Of a stretch of DNA of 53,899 nucleotides, positions 1 through 8,679 are shown piece after piece. The stretch's first letter is position 1. The number at the start of each line of letters is the position of its first letter. The translations under genes were made by a program, and so were the position numbers. Origin of the DNA: Pontibacter ummariensis (GTDB lineage Bacteria > Bacteroidota > Bacteroidia > Cytophagales > Hymenobacteraceae); the NCBI RefSeq assembly GCF_900188175.1, contig NZ_FZOQ01000032.1:1-53899 (forward strand). The letters run 5' to 3'. The notes beneath the pieces are model-generated. The model was not told the origin of the DNA and did no database searches. It was given only the letters and a program-made list of their open reading frames with translations.

Positions 1-47
1 CAGAGCTGGACGGCGTGACCACACATACCAAGATGGTGAAAGAGTAA
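1..47 (+). CDS. C-terminal end of an unidentified protein (5' partial)
   Basis: A reading frame open from the window edge (third frame, codons from base 3) ends at TAA 45-47, giving the last 14 residues ELDGVTTHTKMVKE. A strong hairpin terminator follows 20 bp later, which supports a real gene end. Too little is left to name the family. Confidence 0.55.
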   Translation, partial: ELDGVTTHTKMVKE

Positions 48-66
48 GACAATCAAAATCAAACAC

Positions 67-97
67 AGAAGAGCCGGGTAAAAAAACCGGCTCTTCT
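67..97 (+). terminator. Hairpin terminator after the partial gene
   Basis: An 11-bp perfect stem (AGAAGAGCCGG at 67-77 with its complement at 87-97) encloses an A-rich 9-nt loop. The T-tract after it is poor, so termination strength is uncertain, but position right after a stop codon fits. Confidence 0.7.
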
Positions 98-237
98 GCT
101 TGCTACCTCTACAGCAGGCACTCAACGCAAAGCTTTCTGAAAGTCACTGGCTACACCATTGCTACATTCAGCCGGCAGAAGACCAACCTGCTGTGCGCGT
201 AGTTCGTTATTAGCAAGCACACTAGTCCGAACAGCAC

Positions 238-1008
238 ATGGAACAAACTACTTTATTAAAAGACTACCCGCTAGAGGAGAAGGGGGCCTACTTCGGCGCC
301 CTGGCTTCTCTTGCCTCGGCCGACGGGAAAACGACGGAAGAAGAGTTGGAGTTTTTAGCGTTGATGGGGGAGGCAGCCGACCTACCGGAGAATGTACAGC
401 AGGAGGTGGAGATGATCGCGAAGAACCCCTCCCAAATAAACGTACAGCAATGCCTGGACGTGCTGAAACGCAGCCAACTGCGCTTCTCCTTTGTCACAGA
501 CATCATCAGCTTTGCCAAAGCAGACGGACATTATGCCCAGGAAGAGCAAAAGGAAATTCAGCAGATGGCAGATTACCTGGGCGTCAATCAGAAGCAGTAC
601 AGCATCTTAGAGCAGTACGTAAACAAAGCGGACGAAGCACAACAGCAGGGCGAAGACCCTACCTCGCAGTCCTTTTTAAATAAGAATGGTTTCGGGGACA
701 TGTTTAAGAACGCTGGCATTTCACCGCAGATGGTGCAGGGCGTGTTGGGCGTTGTAGCACCACTGGTGATTGCCAAGCTGCTGAGAGGCGGGCGGCGCAG
801 GCGGTATCGTGGTGGCATAGGCGGTGGTTTACTTGGAGGTCTGTTGGGCGGAGGAATGTACCGCAGCGGGGGAGGATTAGGCTCTATCATCTCGATTCTG
901 GGAGGTTTGAACGGCCGGAAGGGTTATGGTAACATGAGGCGCTCTGGCGGACTGGGAAGCCTGCTCGGAGGAATATTGGGTGGCCGGCGAGGTGGTTCCG
1001 GGTGGTAA
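238..1008 (+). CDS. TerB-like (tellurite resistance family) protein with Gly/Arg-rich tail
   Basis: 256 aa. Residues about 15-130 form an all-helical domain that looks like the TerB fold: two helical repeats each with an acidic A-DG-x-x-x-E-E stretch (ASADGKTTEEE near residue 26 and AKADGHYAQEE near 95), the typical metal-binding signature. Residues about 150-175 hold a short hydrophobic stretch, and residues 180-256 are very rich in Gly, Arg, Leu and Ser, with repeated GGLLGG-type runs. There is no signal peptide, so it is probably cytosolic or membrane-peripheral. The start is the only ATG before the conserved region. Family members are linked loosely to membrane-stress functions; no tellurite role can be claimed from sequence. 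It stands alone, between a terminator and a gene on the opposite strand. Confidence 0.75.
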   Translation: MEQTTLLKDYPLEEKGAYFGALASLASADGKTTEEELEFLALMGEAADLPENVQQEVEMIAKNPSQINVQQCLDVLKRSQLRFSFVTDIISFAKADGHYAQEEQKEIQQMADYLGVNQKQYSILEQYVNKADEAQQQGEDPTSQSFLNKNGFGDMFKNAGISPQMVQGVLGVVAPLVIAKLLRGGRRRRYRGGIGGGLLGGLLGGGMYRSGGGLGSIISILGGLNGRKGYGNMRRSGGLGSLLGGILGGRRGGSGW

Positions 1009-1085
1009 CCGTGCATAGGCTTTACTGATAAGTGTAAACCTTCCGGTACAGAAGTCTGTGCCCGTTTGCGAATCCGGAACAGGGC

Positions 1086-1682
1086 TTACCCCAGCTCTTG
1101 TATGATCAGTCTGCGGAGGTCTTCTTCGCGCAGCAGCCCGCGCACGATTTTGTTGCCGACAATAAAGGTTGGCACTGCCGATACGCCTACTTCTTCGTAC
1201 GCATGACGCAGTGCTTGCTGGTGCGTCTCCCTGTACTTGCCTGATTCAACAGCTTCTTTAAATGCTTCTTTATCCAGGCCTACTTCCTGCGCCAAATTAG
1301 TTAATACGTTTATATCGCCTAAGTCCTGTTCTTCCTGGAAAAAGGCAGTAAACATGCGGTGCGTGTATGCCTCGCCTAACCCTTTTTCCTGTGCGTACTG
1401 GTAGCCCTCGAAGGCGAGGTGGGTGTAGGGCTGCGGCGATACCTTGGGCAGCACGATGTTAATATCTAGTTGCTCGGCCATCGGGTATACAGAACGCTGC
1501 CAGGTTGTTTGCAGGTAGTCTCCCTCCGGTTTAAGGGTCGGTGTCGGGAAGGGGCGCAGTTCAAAGGGCATCCATTCTATATCTACCTGGCCTTTTAAGC
1601 CTTGTAAGGCCCGCTCCAGCATTACCTCTCCTAAAAAGCAGTAAGGGCAAACGTAGTCGGAGTATACTCTTATCTGTAGCAT
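1086..1682 (-). CDS. DsbA family oxidoreductase (FrnE/2-hydroxychromene-2-carboxylate isomerase-like)
   Basis: 198 aa from the ATG at 1682; a GTG two codons upstream (1688) is the alternative. Thioredoxin fold with an inserted helical domain. The redox motif CPYC lies at residues 12-15 in the context YSDYVCPYCFLGE, and the cis-proline loop (SAVPTF) is near residue 165. The pattern E-W-x-P-F-E-L-R-P near residue 36 is typical of the FrnE/DsbA-like group. No signal peptide is seen, so this is a cytoplasmic thiol-disulfide oxidoreductase or GST-kappa-like enzyme rather than periplasmic DsbA. It is divergent from the serine hydrolase at 1801. Substrate unknown. Confidence 0.85.
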   Translation of the reverse strand: MLQIRVYSDYVCPYCFLGEVMLERALQGLKGQVDIEWMPFELRPFPTPTLKPEGDYLQTTWQRSVYPMAEQLDINIVLPKVSPQPYTHLAFEGYQYAQEKGLGEAYTHRMFTAFFQEEQDLGDINVLTNLAQEVGLDKEAFKEAVESGKYRETHQQALRHAYEEVGVSAVPTFIVGNKIVRGLLREEDLRRLIIQELG

Positions 1683-1800
1683 AGGCACTCAATAAGTTAT
1701 AAATCTAGTACAGCCAGGGCTTTTAATTGTTTTCCTTTGTAGGAACAAAGAGGCACGTACTGCTAATTTTAGTAGATTGTAGGTTCTAAAATAAGATCGT

Positions 1801-2988
1801 ATGATGCTTCGGAATTCTTTCCTGTCGCTGGCCCTGGCCGCTAGCCTGTTATCGTGCCAGCAACAACCTGAGCAGACCGCTACTACTGCAACCACAACGG
1901 CAAAAGCTGCCGCAGAAGTTTACTATCCCGGAGACGGAGACGATTGGGAGTACCGCAGGCCCGAAGAGCTGGGGCTGGACCCTGTTAAGTTGCAGGAGGC
2001 AGTGGCATGGGCCAAAACACAGGAAACAGAGCAGATGCCGAAAGACTTCTCCACACAGGAGGAAATCTTCGGTAAAATGCTCGGTCCTTTGCCTGCCGAC
2101 AGAGCCGCTACCAATGGCATTATCCTGAAGGATGGCTATATCGTGGCAGAGTGGGGCGACACCAAACGGCCAGATCCGACTTACAGCGTTGCCAAAAGCT
2201 TCCTCTCTACGTTACTGGGTATCACGATTGATGAAGGGATGATCGAGGATATCCAGGACCCTGTGGCGCAGTACGTGAAAGACGGAGGTTATGAATCGGA
2301 GCAGAACCGCAAGGTAACCTGGGAGCACCACGCCCGGCAGACCACGGAGTGGGAAGGCGAACTGTGGGGCAAAAAGCATGACTTTGTCGGTACGGAGGAG
2401 TATGGCCGTGGCGAGCGTAAGCCACGGGAGCTGCAGGAACCGGGAACTTACTACGAGTACAACGACGTGCGTATCAACCGCCTGGCCCTGTCGCTGCTGC
2501 GCCTGTGGGAGAAGCCTTTGCCGGAGGTGTTGGAGGACGAGATCATGGATCCCATTGATGCCTCGGATACCTGGCGCTGGGTGCCTTACCGTAATTCGAA
2601 GGTAATGATAAACGGACAGGAGATGCCATCTGTGAGCGGTGGTACCCGCTGGGGTGGTGGTCTCTGGATCAATACCCGTGATGAGGCGCGTTTCGGCTAT
2701 CTGTTCCTCCGTAACGGGCGCTGGGAAGACAAGCAGCTGATATCAGCGGACTGGGTAAGAGAAGCAACAAGCCAACGCGGTCCTGTGGGGCCGGACTACG
2801 GTTACCTGTGGTGGCTGAATACCGAGGGGAAAGCCTGGCCGAGCGCGCCTACTACCAGCTATGCGGCCTTGGGAGCCGGGCAGAACACGATCTGGGTCGA
2901 TCCGGAACACGATATTGTGATCGTATGGCGCTGGCACAATGGTAAGCAGGACGAACTGTTCAGGCGCGTACTGGAGGCGGTGAAGTGA
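1801..2988 (+). CDS. Serine hydrolase lipoprotein, beta-lactamase/PBP class C fold
   Basis: 395 aa. An N-terminal signal peptide with lipobox LLSC puts the lipidated Cys at residue 19, followed by a Thr/Ala-rich linker. The catalytic SxxK motif is S129-V-A-K132 in the context YSVAKSF; the second motif region is YEYND near residues 218-222, where a Y-x-N would be expected; the third (KTG/HxG) region is probably GAGQN near residue 360. This is the esterase/penicillin-binding-like group of periplasmic serine hydrolases, often annotated as beta-lactamase, but a beta-lactam substrate should not be assumed. The gene starts with two consecutive ATG codons; I use the first. Its neighbours suggest no pathway. 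Confidence 0.87.
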   Translation: MMLRNSFLSLALAASLLSCQQQPEQTATTATTTAKAAAEVYYPGDGDDWEYRRPEELGLDPVKLQEAVAWAKTQETEQMPKDFSTQEEIFGKMLGPLPADRAATNGIILKDGYIVAEWGDTKRPDPTYSVAKSFLSTLLGITIDEGMIEDIQDPVAQYVKDGGYESEQNRKVTWEHHARQTTEWEGELWGKKHDFVGTEEYGRGERKPRELQEPGTYYEYNDVRINRLALSLLRLWEKPLPEVLEDEIMDPIDASDTWRWVPYRNSKVMINGQEMPSVSGGTRWGGGLWINTRDEARFGYLFLRNGRWEDKQLISADWVREATSQRGPVGPDYGYLWWLNTEGKAWPSAPTTSYAALGAGQNTIWVDPEHDIVIVWRWHNGKQDELFRRVLEAVK

Positions 2989-3125
2989 TGGTTTGTTGTT
3001 CGTTTAGCGTTGCTTGTTCATCGTAATAGGTTGTTTTATGACAGCTTATGTCTCATTGATTCAGTGCTGTCCCTCTTAGAAAGGGGAGGGGGATGACTTG
3101 CAGGGAAAAAATATAAGGTTTTGCT

Positions 3126-3243
3126 GGTGCGAACTTGTAGTTCGTTCCTTTTCTAGTTGCTGTGCATGCACAGTATAAAAAAAGAGTTTCAACATAAAAT
3201 TGAACTGTTAGAAAGATGGAGGTACGAGCTACAGGCTCGTGCC
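3126..3243. repeat. REPIN-like inverted pair of short palindromes
   Basis: Two 23-nt elements in opposite orientation lie in the 367-bp gene-free stretch 2989-3355. Right copy 3221-3243 contains ACGAGC-TACAG-GCTCGT, a 6-bp stem. The left copy 3126-3148, read on the minus strand, contains CGAAC-TACAA-GTTCG. Aligned in the same orientation they match at 17 of 23 positions. One central difference is a compensated pair (A-T in one, G-C in the other), as expected when stem structure is maintained. Nothing else is recognisable in 2989-3355. Confidence 0.55.
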
Positions 3244-3355
3244 TTCATCAGAAGTACAGGGATGAGGCCAAGAGGAAACTTAACCACAAGCGTGGCTTAC
3301 TTTATTCGTAAGACCAGCTGATAAATGATAACTGATAGATGTTAATTGATTTCTG

Positions 3356-4516
3356 ATGCTTACTTCTTCACCGGCCCAAAGCCACTCACGACTTATTCAC
3401 CGTGTGGCGGTGGGCTGTTTTTACTTTTTGCAAGGTTTAAGTTTCGCCAGCTGGGGATCCCGTATACCAACCATACAGCAGCAAATGGGCTTATCAGAAG
3501 CTGAACTGGGAGGCGTGCTGCTGGCGCTTCCGGTCGGCTTGCTGCTTTCGCTTCCTGTGGCCGGTTGGGTGATTGCGAAAACTGGGAGCCGCAGCGTGGT
3601 TATCTTTTCCGGGCTGCTCTACACTACAACACTCGTTGCCATTGGCTATTCACAAGATCCACTGCAACTGATCGTGGCTTTGTTTGTCTTCGGCTTTGCC
3701 GGTAACCTGATGAACATATCCATTAATACCCAGGGAGTAGGCGTAGAAGCTTTGTACCAGAAGTCTATCATGGCCTCTTTTCATGGGCTCTGGAGCTTGG
3801 CGGGTTTTACCGGAGCAGCTATCGGAACCTTGATGATCGGAGAGGGAGTAGCCCCTTTTGAACACTTCCTGCTGATCATGTTCCTGTCTCTTTTAGTCAT
3901 TGTGATCGCTTCCCGTTTTGTGTTGCGAGAGGATGTGAATACAGACACAGATAAACCAATCTTTGTGATGCCCGACAAGTCGTTGATAGACCTAGGGATT
4001 ATCTGCTTCTTTGCCATGATCTGCGAGGGGGCTATGTTCGACTGGAGCGGCGTGTATTTTAAGAAAGTGCTGTTGGTAGAGAAGGCCTGGATCGGGGCGG
4101 GTTATACTGCTTTTATGTGCACGATGGCTGCCACCCGTTTTGTGGCAGACTGGTTTACAAGCCGCTTCGGTTTAAAAAGGATTTTACAGCTAAGCGGCAC
4201 GCTGACAGCCGCAGGCTTGCTCATTTCGGTGGTCTTTCCTTATCTGTATACCGCTATGCTGGGCTTTGCCCTGGTGGGAGCAGGTGTGTCGTCTGTGGTA
4301 CCCCTGGTCTATGGCGCTGCCGGAAGGTCGAAGGTTATGTCGCCGGGTGTAGCTTTGGCGGCCGTATCTACCATTGGCTTCTTCGGTTTCCTGCTTGGCC
4401 CGCCACTGATAGGTTTTATCGCTGGGGCCACCAGCCTGCGGGTGTCTTTCACTATTATCGCAGTTATGGGGCTTAGTGTGGCGCTGGTAGCTACTAACTC
4501 CAGATCCATTGGGTAA
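3356..4516 (+). CDS. MFS transporter (YbjJ-like)
   Basis: 386 aa with about 12 predicted transmembrane helices. The first helix context (FYFLQGLSFASWGSRIPTI) and the region around residue 60 (GLLLSLPVAGWVIAKTGSRS, a motif-A-like loop ending in R) match the YbjJ-like/FucP-like subgroup of the major facilitator superfamily. It has a central cytoplasmic loop near residues 190-205 and no extra domains. The start ATG at 3356 is followed directly by a polar N-terminus of about 15 residues. The substrate cannot be predicted; efflux and sugar or drug transport all occur in this subgroup. It ends against a shared bidirectional terminator with the convergent amidohydrolase gene. Confidence 0.85.
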   Translation: MLTSSPAQSHSRLIHRVAVGCFYFLQGLSFASWGSRIPTIQQQMGLSEAELGGVLLALPVGLLLSLPVAGWVIAKTGSRSVVIFSGLLYTTTLVAIGYSQDPLQLIVALFVFGFAGNLMNISINTQGVGVEALYQKSIMASFHGLWSLAGFTGAAIGTLMIGEGVAPFEHFLLIMFLSLLVIVIASRFVLREDVNTDTDKPIFVMPDKSLIDLGIICFFAMICEGAMFDWSGVYFKKVLLVEKAWIGAGYTAFMCTMAATRFVADWFTSRFGLKRILQLSGTLTAAGLLISVVFPYLYTAMLGFALVGAGVSSVVPLVYGAAGRSKVMSPGVALAAVSTIGFFGFLLGPPLIGFIAGATSLRVSFTIIAVMGLSVALVATNSRSIG

Positions 4517-4619
4517 AGGCAGAGTCAGCTTATTTTCCAGGCTTGTCTTCGTGTTCCTGTTAAGAAGGGAAGCTATCGAATCAAATGTAACAGAGGTTGC
4601 ATACTCACAGGAGTTATAT

Positions 4620-4663
4620 AAAAACAGTGCAGCCACCCCAAATGAGGTGGCTGCACTGTTTTT
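4620..4663. terminator. Bidirectional terminator between convergent genes
   Basis: An 18-bp perfect stem (from AAAAACAGTGCAGCCACC at 4620-4637) with an 8-nt loop has A- and T-runs on its two sides. It can terminate both the MFS gene (+) and the amidohydrolase gene (-). Confidence 0.92.
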
Positions 4664-4682
4664 ATATGTTGGTTAGCTTGGC

Positions 4683-7600
4683 TTAGTGGCGGCATACGCA
4701 GTGCTCACCGGCAATACCCTCAAAGCGGGTGTCGGTACCTTCGTGCCAGTCAAAAGCGGTAGCGTACTTGTCGTTCTCCCACCAGAACTTGCCCGGCTGC
4801 TTGTTGTAGTTTCCTACTTCTGCCATGGTAGCGGCATCATACAGGCGGCCGTTGATCATGGTGTACTTCACGTGCTCCGAGTTCTGGATGTTCTCCAGCG
4901 GGTTCTCGTCCAGTACGATCAGGTCAGCCAGCTTGCCCGGCTCTAACGAGCCGATCTCCTTATCCATGCCGATGTACTCCGCTCCGTTTAAGGTGGCCGC
5001 ACGCAAGGCCTCGTGGTTTGTCATACCGCCTTGCTGCAGCATCCACAGCTCCCAATGCGCACCTAGGCCCTGTAACTGGCCATGCGCCCCCAGGTTTACT
5101 TTTACCCCGTTGTCGGTCAGGGCTTTTGCAGCACGGGAGGTAGCCATGAAGCCATTCTTATACTCCTCATCCGGCACCTTTGTCACGAACCGGGCGCGGC
5201 CATCTATAATAGAGCGAGGCGTAAACTTCAGCAGGCGGTCTTTCTCCCACACGTTCGTTTTCTGATACCAGTAGTACTCGCCGTTAGTGGCGCCATAGTT
5301 CACGATCAGGGTAGGGGTGTAGCCTACTTCAGAAGCTTTCCACACTTCCAGCACGTCCTTGTAAAGCGGTGCTACCGGAATGTTATGCTCCACGCCAGAG
5401 TGGCCGTCCAGTACCATTGTCATGTTATGGAAGAAGGTAGAACCGCCTTCCGGGTACACGCTCATGTCCAGTTCACGGGCTGCCTCAATTACTTGCTGGC
5501 GCTGCTCACGGCGTGGCTGGTTATAGCTCTTTACCGAGAAACCTCCTACGGCCTTCAGACGGCGCAGGTGTGAGCGGGCATCGTCCAGGCTATTGATCAC
5601 GGCCTTAAAGTTACCGTCAGCGCCATACAGGATGGTGCCGGTTGAGTAGATGCGCGGTCCGATCATGGCACCAGACTTTACTGCCTCTGATTGGCTAAAT
5701 ACCATCTCTGTGGTAGAAGAAGGGTCGTGGGTGGTGGTAACACCGTAGGCCAGGTTGGCATAGTAAGACCACTGCTTCTGCGGGCTCATACCCAGGCGGA
5801 ATGTACCCAGGTGCGCGTGTACGTCTACAATGCCCGGCATAATGGTTTTACCCTTGGCGTCGATCACTTTGGCGTCTTTCGGAACAGCCACATTATTACC
5901 AACGGCCACAATGCGGTTGCCGTCCACTATGATCGTGCCGCCCTCAATCACTTCGTCGCCTTTCATGGTGATGATGCGGGCATTGGTGAAGGCTACTTTC
6001 CCTTCCGGAATGTCTGTTTTCAGTTCCAGTCCGATCTTAATGCCTGTTGTGTCGATAGCAGGCAATTCTTCGGGAGCACCAGGCACAAAAGCAAAGCGCT
6101 CTTTCAGATCATTCGAGAAGTACTCGTCTCCCAGCACCCAGTTGATCTTCTTGCTGTCGGCAGACCAGTGAATGCTGGTGCCGGCATCGCGGGTAAAGCG
6201 CGCCACCGGAACAGCCTTGGTATCGGCACTCAGGTCTAAGCCAGCCCCGTTTGTGGTGAAAGGTGCAATGTAGCCGTTAAACAACTCCACAAAGCCGATC
6301 CACTTGTTGTCCGGGCTTGGGTAGAACTGGTCTGTATACTTGGAGGTGTAATGTGTCTGTTCTTCTTTGCCATTCAGGTCCACGCTTTTGAAGGCATACT
6401 TGTCACCCTCTCGGCCAGTAAAGAAGATCCGGTCAGAGGTAGCATTAAAGAGCGGAGAAGAACCGCGCTCCTGTACCAGTGTGGCTTTTCCTCCATCAGC
6501 AGGCATGTAGTAAATGCCGCGCTCTTTGCCATGCGCATACCCCATGTGGCTGTTTCCGCCATCCTTGCTGTACACGATGTACTTGCCGTTAGGCGAGAAA
6601 ACAGGCTCGGTATAAAAGCCTTTCTCAGAGGTTAACTTCGTTGGCTTAGGGTTCTTCTTACGGATATCGAGCTTATACAAAGCTCCAAAGTTATCGTCGT
6701 TCCAGGTGGAGTACACGATGTACTTGCCATCCGGGGAGAAGGACGGATAGAACTCGAAGTCCTGACCATTGGTAATACGCTCGGGTTTGCCGTTGGGCAG
6801 GTCTTTCTTGTAGATGTAACCGGCCGCATTAAACACCAGCGTCTTTCCGTCAGGAGAGGTTACGGCATGGCGAATGGCCTTTGCAGTGAACTGCTTTGGT
6901 GCGATGCCCCCGTTCTTGCTGTGGTCGTGGCGTACAGCACCGGTTATATAATGTGTCGCGGTCGCCTCGAATGGGATGTTTGTCACCTGCTTAGATGCTA
7001 CATCCACTTTATTGATCTTACCGTCGGCCCAGAACACGATGTGCTTGTTGTCCGGTGTCCAGGAGAAGTAAGGGTAAACTCCGAAAATAGCCCAGGCTTC
7101 CTGCTGGTCGTGGTTTAACTTGTCATAAACAGGCCACTCTTCGCCGGTCTTCAAGTCATGCACAAACAACACCGACTTAGTACGCACGCGGCGCACAAAG
7201 GCAACGTACTTGCCATCGCGGCTGAGTACCGGGCGAACAGCGCCGCCATTTCCTGTGATGACGTTCTCTATCTCGCCCGTATTGCGGTCAACCCGACGGA
7301 TCACATAGATCTGGCCGTTCGGGTCTTTGTTATACTCAAACGTGGAGCCGCCGCTCATATCCTCTGAGTAGTACACGTACTTGCCGTCGGGGGAGGCGAA
7401 GGGTTCGCCTGCATCCTGCTGGTCGTTCTTTCGCTTTGTTAACTGTACGCCGCTACCACCTGTGCGGTGGTACATCCACATTTCGCCGGCACCCAGCGAG
7501 CGGGTATTCGTAAAATGCTTACGGGCGATCAGGTACTCCCCGTCTGGGGTCCAGACGGCGTTGTTCAGCAAGCGGAAGCTTTCGTTGGTTACTTGCTTGG

Positions 7601-7982
7601 CCTCCGAGCCATCGCGCTTCATCACCCAGATGTTATCGCCACCCCCTGCATCCGACGTAAACGAAATATACTGGCCATTCGGACTAAAGCGGGGCTGCAC
7701 TTCGTAAGGGCGACCGCTTCTGAGAAGTTTGGCTGTACCACCGGAGATGGGCATGATGTAAATATCCCCCAACATATCAAAAACGATCTCTTTGCCGTCG
7801 GGACTTACGTCCACGCTCATCCAGGTGCCTTCGTTGGTAGTAACGGAAATCTCTTTTTGTGGACCATGGGCTGCGTCCACCTTCCATTTAGCGTCTTCTT
7901 TTTTGTCCTGGGCTTGCGCCGTGCCGTAAGGGAGTGCCAGCGCGGCGGCCAGTAACATACTCAGATAAGTACGTTTATTCAT
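4683..7982 (-). CDS. Secreted amidohydrolase with N-terminal PD40/TolB-type beta-propeller
   Basis: 1099 aa. Signal peptide residues 1-25 (cut after AQA or AQAQ) implies export. Residues about 45-640 contain repeated WD40-like PD40 units with the signature SPDGKxIxF/Y, for example near residues 60, 105, 198 and 425, building one or two beta-propellers as in TolB and the DPP family. Residues about 675-1075 are an amidohydrolase (TIM-barrel metal-dependent hydrolase): the metal motif D-V-H-A-H lies at 720-724 in the context GIVDVHAHLG, with an imidazolonepropionase-like C-terminal strand set ending in LEPGKLADLIVLDENP. The reaction is unknown; secreted peptidase- or carboxypeptidase-like activity is possible but unproven. 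It is monocistronic, closed by the 4620-4663 hairpin. A weak -7-like TACCTTAG lies upstream at about 8017-8024 on the minus strand, with no clear -33. Confidence 0.9.
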   Translation of the reverse strand: MNKRTYLSMLLAAALALPYGTAQAQDKKEDAKWKVDAAHGPQKEISVTTNEGTWMSVDVSPDGKEIVFDMLGDIYIMPISGGTAKLLRSGRPYEVQPRFSPNGQYISFTSDAGGGDNIWVMKRDGSEAKQVTNESFRLLNNAVWTPDGEYLIARKHFTNTRSLGAGEMWMYHRTGGSGVQLTKRKNDQQDAGEPFASPDGKYVYYSEDMSGGSTFEYNKDPNGQIYVIRRVDRNTGEIENVITGNGGAVRPVLSRDGKYVAFVRRVRTKSVLFVHDLKTGEEWPVYDKLNHDQQEAWAIFGVYPYFSWTPDNKHIVFWADGKINKVDVASKQVTNIPFEATATHYITGAVRHDHSKNGGIAPKQFTAKAIRHAVTSPDGKTLVFNAAGYIYKKDLPNGKPERITNGQDFEFYPSFSPDGKYIVYSTWNDDNFGALYKLDIRKKNPKPTKLTSEKGFYTEPVFSPNGKYIVYSKDGGNSHMGYAHGKERGIYYMPADGGKATLVQERGSSPLFNATSDRIFFTGREGDKYAFKSVDLNGKEEQTHYTSKYTDQFYPSPDNKWIGFVELFNGYIAPFTTNGAGLDLSADTKAVPVARFTRDAGTSIHWSADSKKINWVLGDEYFSNDLKERFAFVPGAPEELPAIDTTGIKIGLELKTDIPEGKVAFTNARIITMKGDEVIEGGTIIVDGNRIVAVGNNVAVPKDAKVIDAKGKTIMPGIVDVHAHLGTFRLGMSPQKQWSYYANLAYGVTTTHDPSSTTEMVFSQSEAVKSGAMIGPRIYSTGTILYGADGNFKAVINSLDDARSHLRRLKAVGGFSVKSYNQPRREQRQQVIEAARELDMSVYPEGGSTFFHNMTMVLDGHSGVEHNIPVAPLYKDVLEVWKASEVGYTPTLIVNYGATNGEYYWYQKTNVWEKDRLLKFTPRSIIDGRARFVTKVPDEEYKNGFMATSRAAKALTDNGVKVNLGAHGQLQGLGAHWELWMLQQGGMTNHEALRAATLNGAEYIGMDKEIGSLEPGKLADLIVLDENPLENIQNSEHVKYTMINGRLYDAATMAEVGNYNKQPGKFWWENDKYATAFDWHEGTDTRFEGIAGEHCVCRH

Positions 7983-8253
7983 GCGTAGATTAAGTGTTAG
8001 ATTAGTTTAGCCTCTAAGGTAAGGATTTAGGAGCTTAGGTGAAAAGCTGTTTGATGAATGGTTTATTAAAGAAGGATAGAGAGGATGCTTAGAGGTCTCT
8101 GAAAGGTTTTGTCTAAGCTGGCGTAGGGTCTGCTGATCCTATAGGCTTATTGATGCCCTTTTGCATTGCTGCTTACCTGCGCTCTACGTCCGCGAGGGCG
8201 CGTTTTCCCGCTCAGCGCTGTGCCGTCTTCCTATGCTCGCTGTCGCTGCGCAA

Positions 8254-8271
8254 TGCTCAGCAAGCTGAGCA
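8254..8271. repeat. Short perfect palindrome
   Basis: TGCTCAGC, a 2-nt AA centre, then GCTGAGCA. It lies in the gene-free region, between the arms of a longer 9-bp inverted repeat at 8202-8210 and 8295-8303. Confidence 0.6.
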
Positions 8272-8385
8272 CCGGAACCCGCCAAGGCGCCTCCCGGGAA
8301 AACTGGAGAAGTTTTTTTCTTTGATTAAGTAAGAGAGAGCCTGTAGCGTTTAATTGACGGTGAGTAACACCAACAACGGCAGCAA

Positions 8386-8420
8386 AGACCTCGCAGTGTG
8401 CGCAGCTCCTGCGAGCGTCT
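8386..8420. repeat. Imperfect inverted repeat AGACCTCGCAG / CTGCGAGCGTCT
   Basis: Arms at 8386-8396 and 8409-8420 pair over 11 bp with a single bulged base. The arm resembles the GACCTCGCAG/CTGCGAGGTC type of dispersed intergenic repeat that I recall from other Bacteroidota genomes. That resemblance is from memory and unverified. Confidence 0.5.
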
Positions 8421-8679
8421 GGGATCCTTACTTGTGCTACAGAACAGATAAGGTAGCCAGATGCCCTTTTGACGGTTTTTCGTTTGGGCGTTCAGCGAGT
8501 TCAAAATCGTTTTGATTCTTTTGCTCGTTGTGGGGTAGGAGCCCTCGATTCTCATCAAGAAGATAAGTAAGACCCAGCCGGCGAGGCGAAAAGCCAGCAA
8601 AAAGCTATGTTATAACAAGTTGGAAAGCTTTTTACAGCTTATGCTTCAGCCGTTCCCTGTAGTTAGGTAGTTCGCTTCA

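Larger units (their letters stand above)
7983..8679. other. 697-bp gene-free region with several small repeats
   Basis: No credible gene is seen; the open frames here lack recognisable domains. Features visible: an 8-bp-stem palindrome at 8254-8271; an inverted repeat at 8386-8420; a 9-bp inverted repeat GTTTTCCCG (8202-8210) with its complement at 8295-8303; and a 12-bp direct repeat GATGCCCTTTTG at 8152-8163 and 8460-8471. The stretch probably includes the promoter of the downstream minus-strand gene and one or more decayed or dispersed repeat elements. Confidence 0.6.

Noticed and set aside
159..683. 174-residue frame in another phase across the TerB-like gene
   Set aside because: Codon pattern and composition match the out-of-phase shadow of the clearly conserved TerB-like protein on the same strand.
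8150..8332. 60-residue open frame on the plus strand
   Set aside because: Low-complexity Arg/Cys/Pro composition, no neighbours or start context, and it overlaps palindromes.
8325..8600. 91-residue open frame on the minus strand in the gene-free region
   Set aside because: It lacks a recognisable domain, overlaps the repeats at 8386-8420, is Arg/Cys/Leu-rich and has no promoter or coupling. It looks like a frame opened by a repeat, not a gene.
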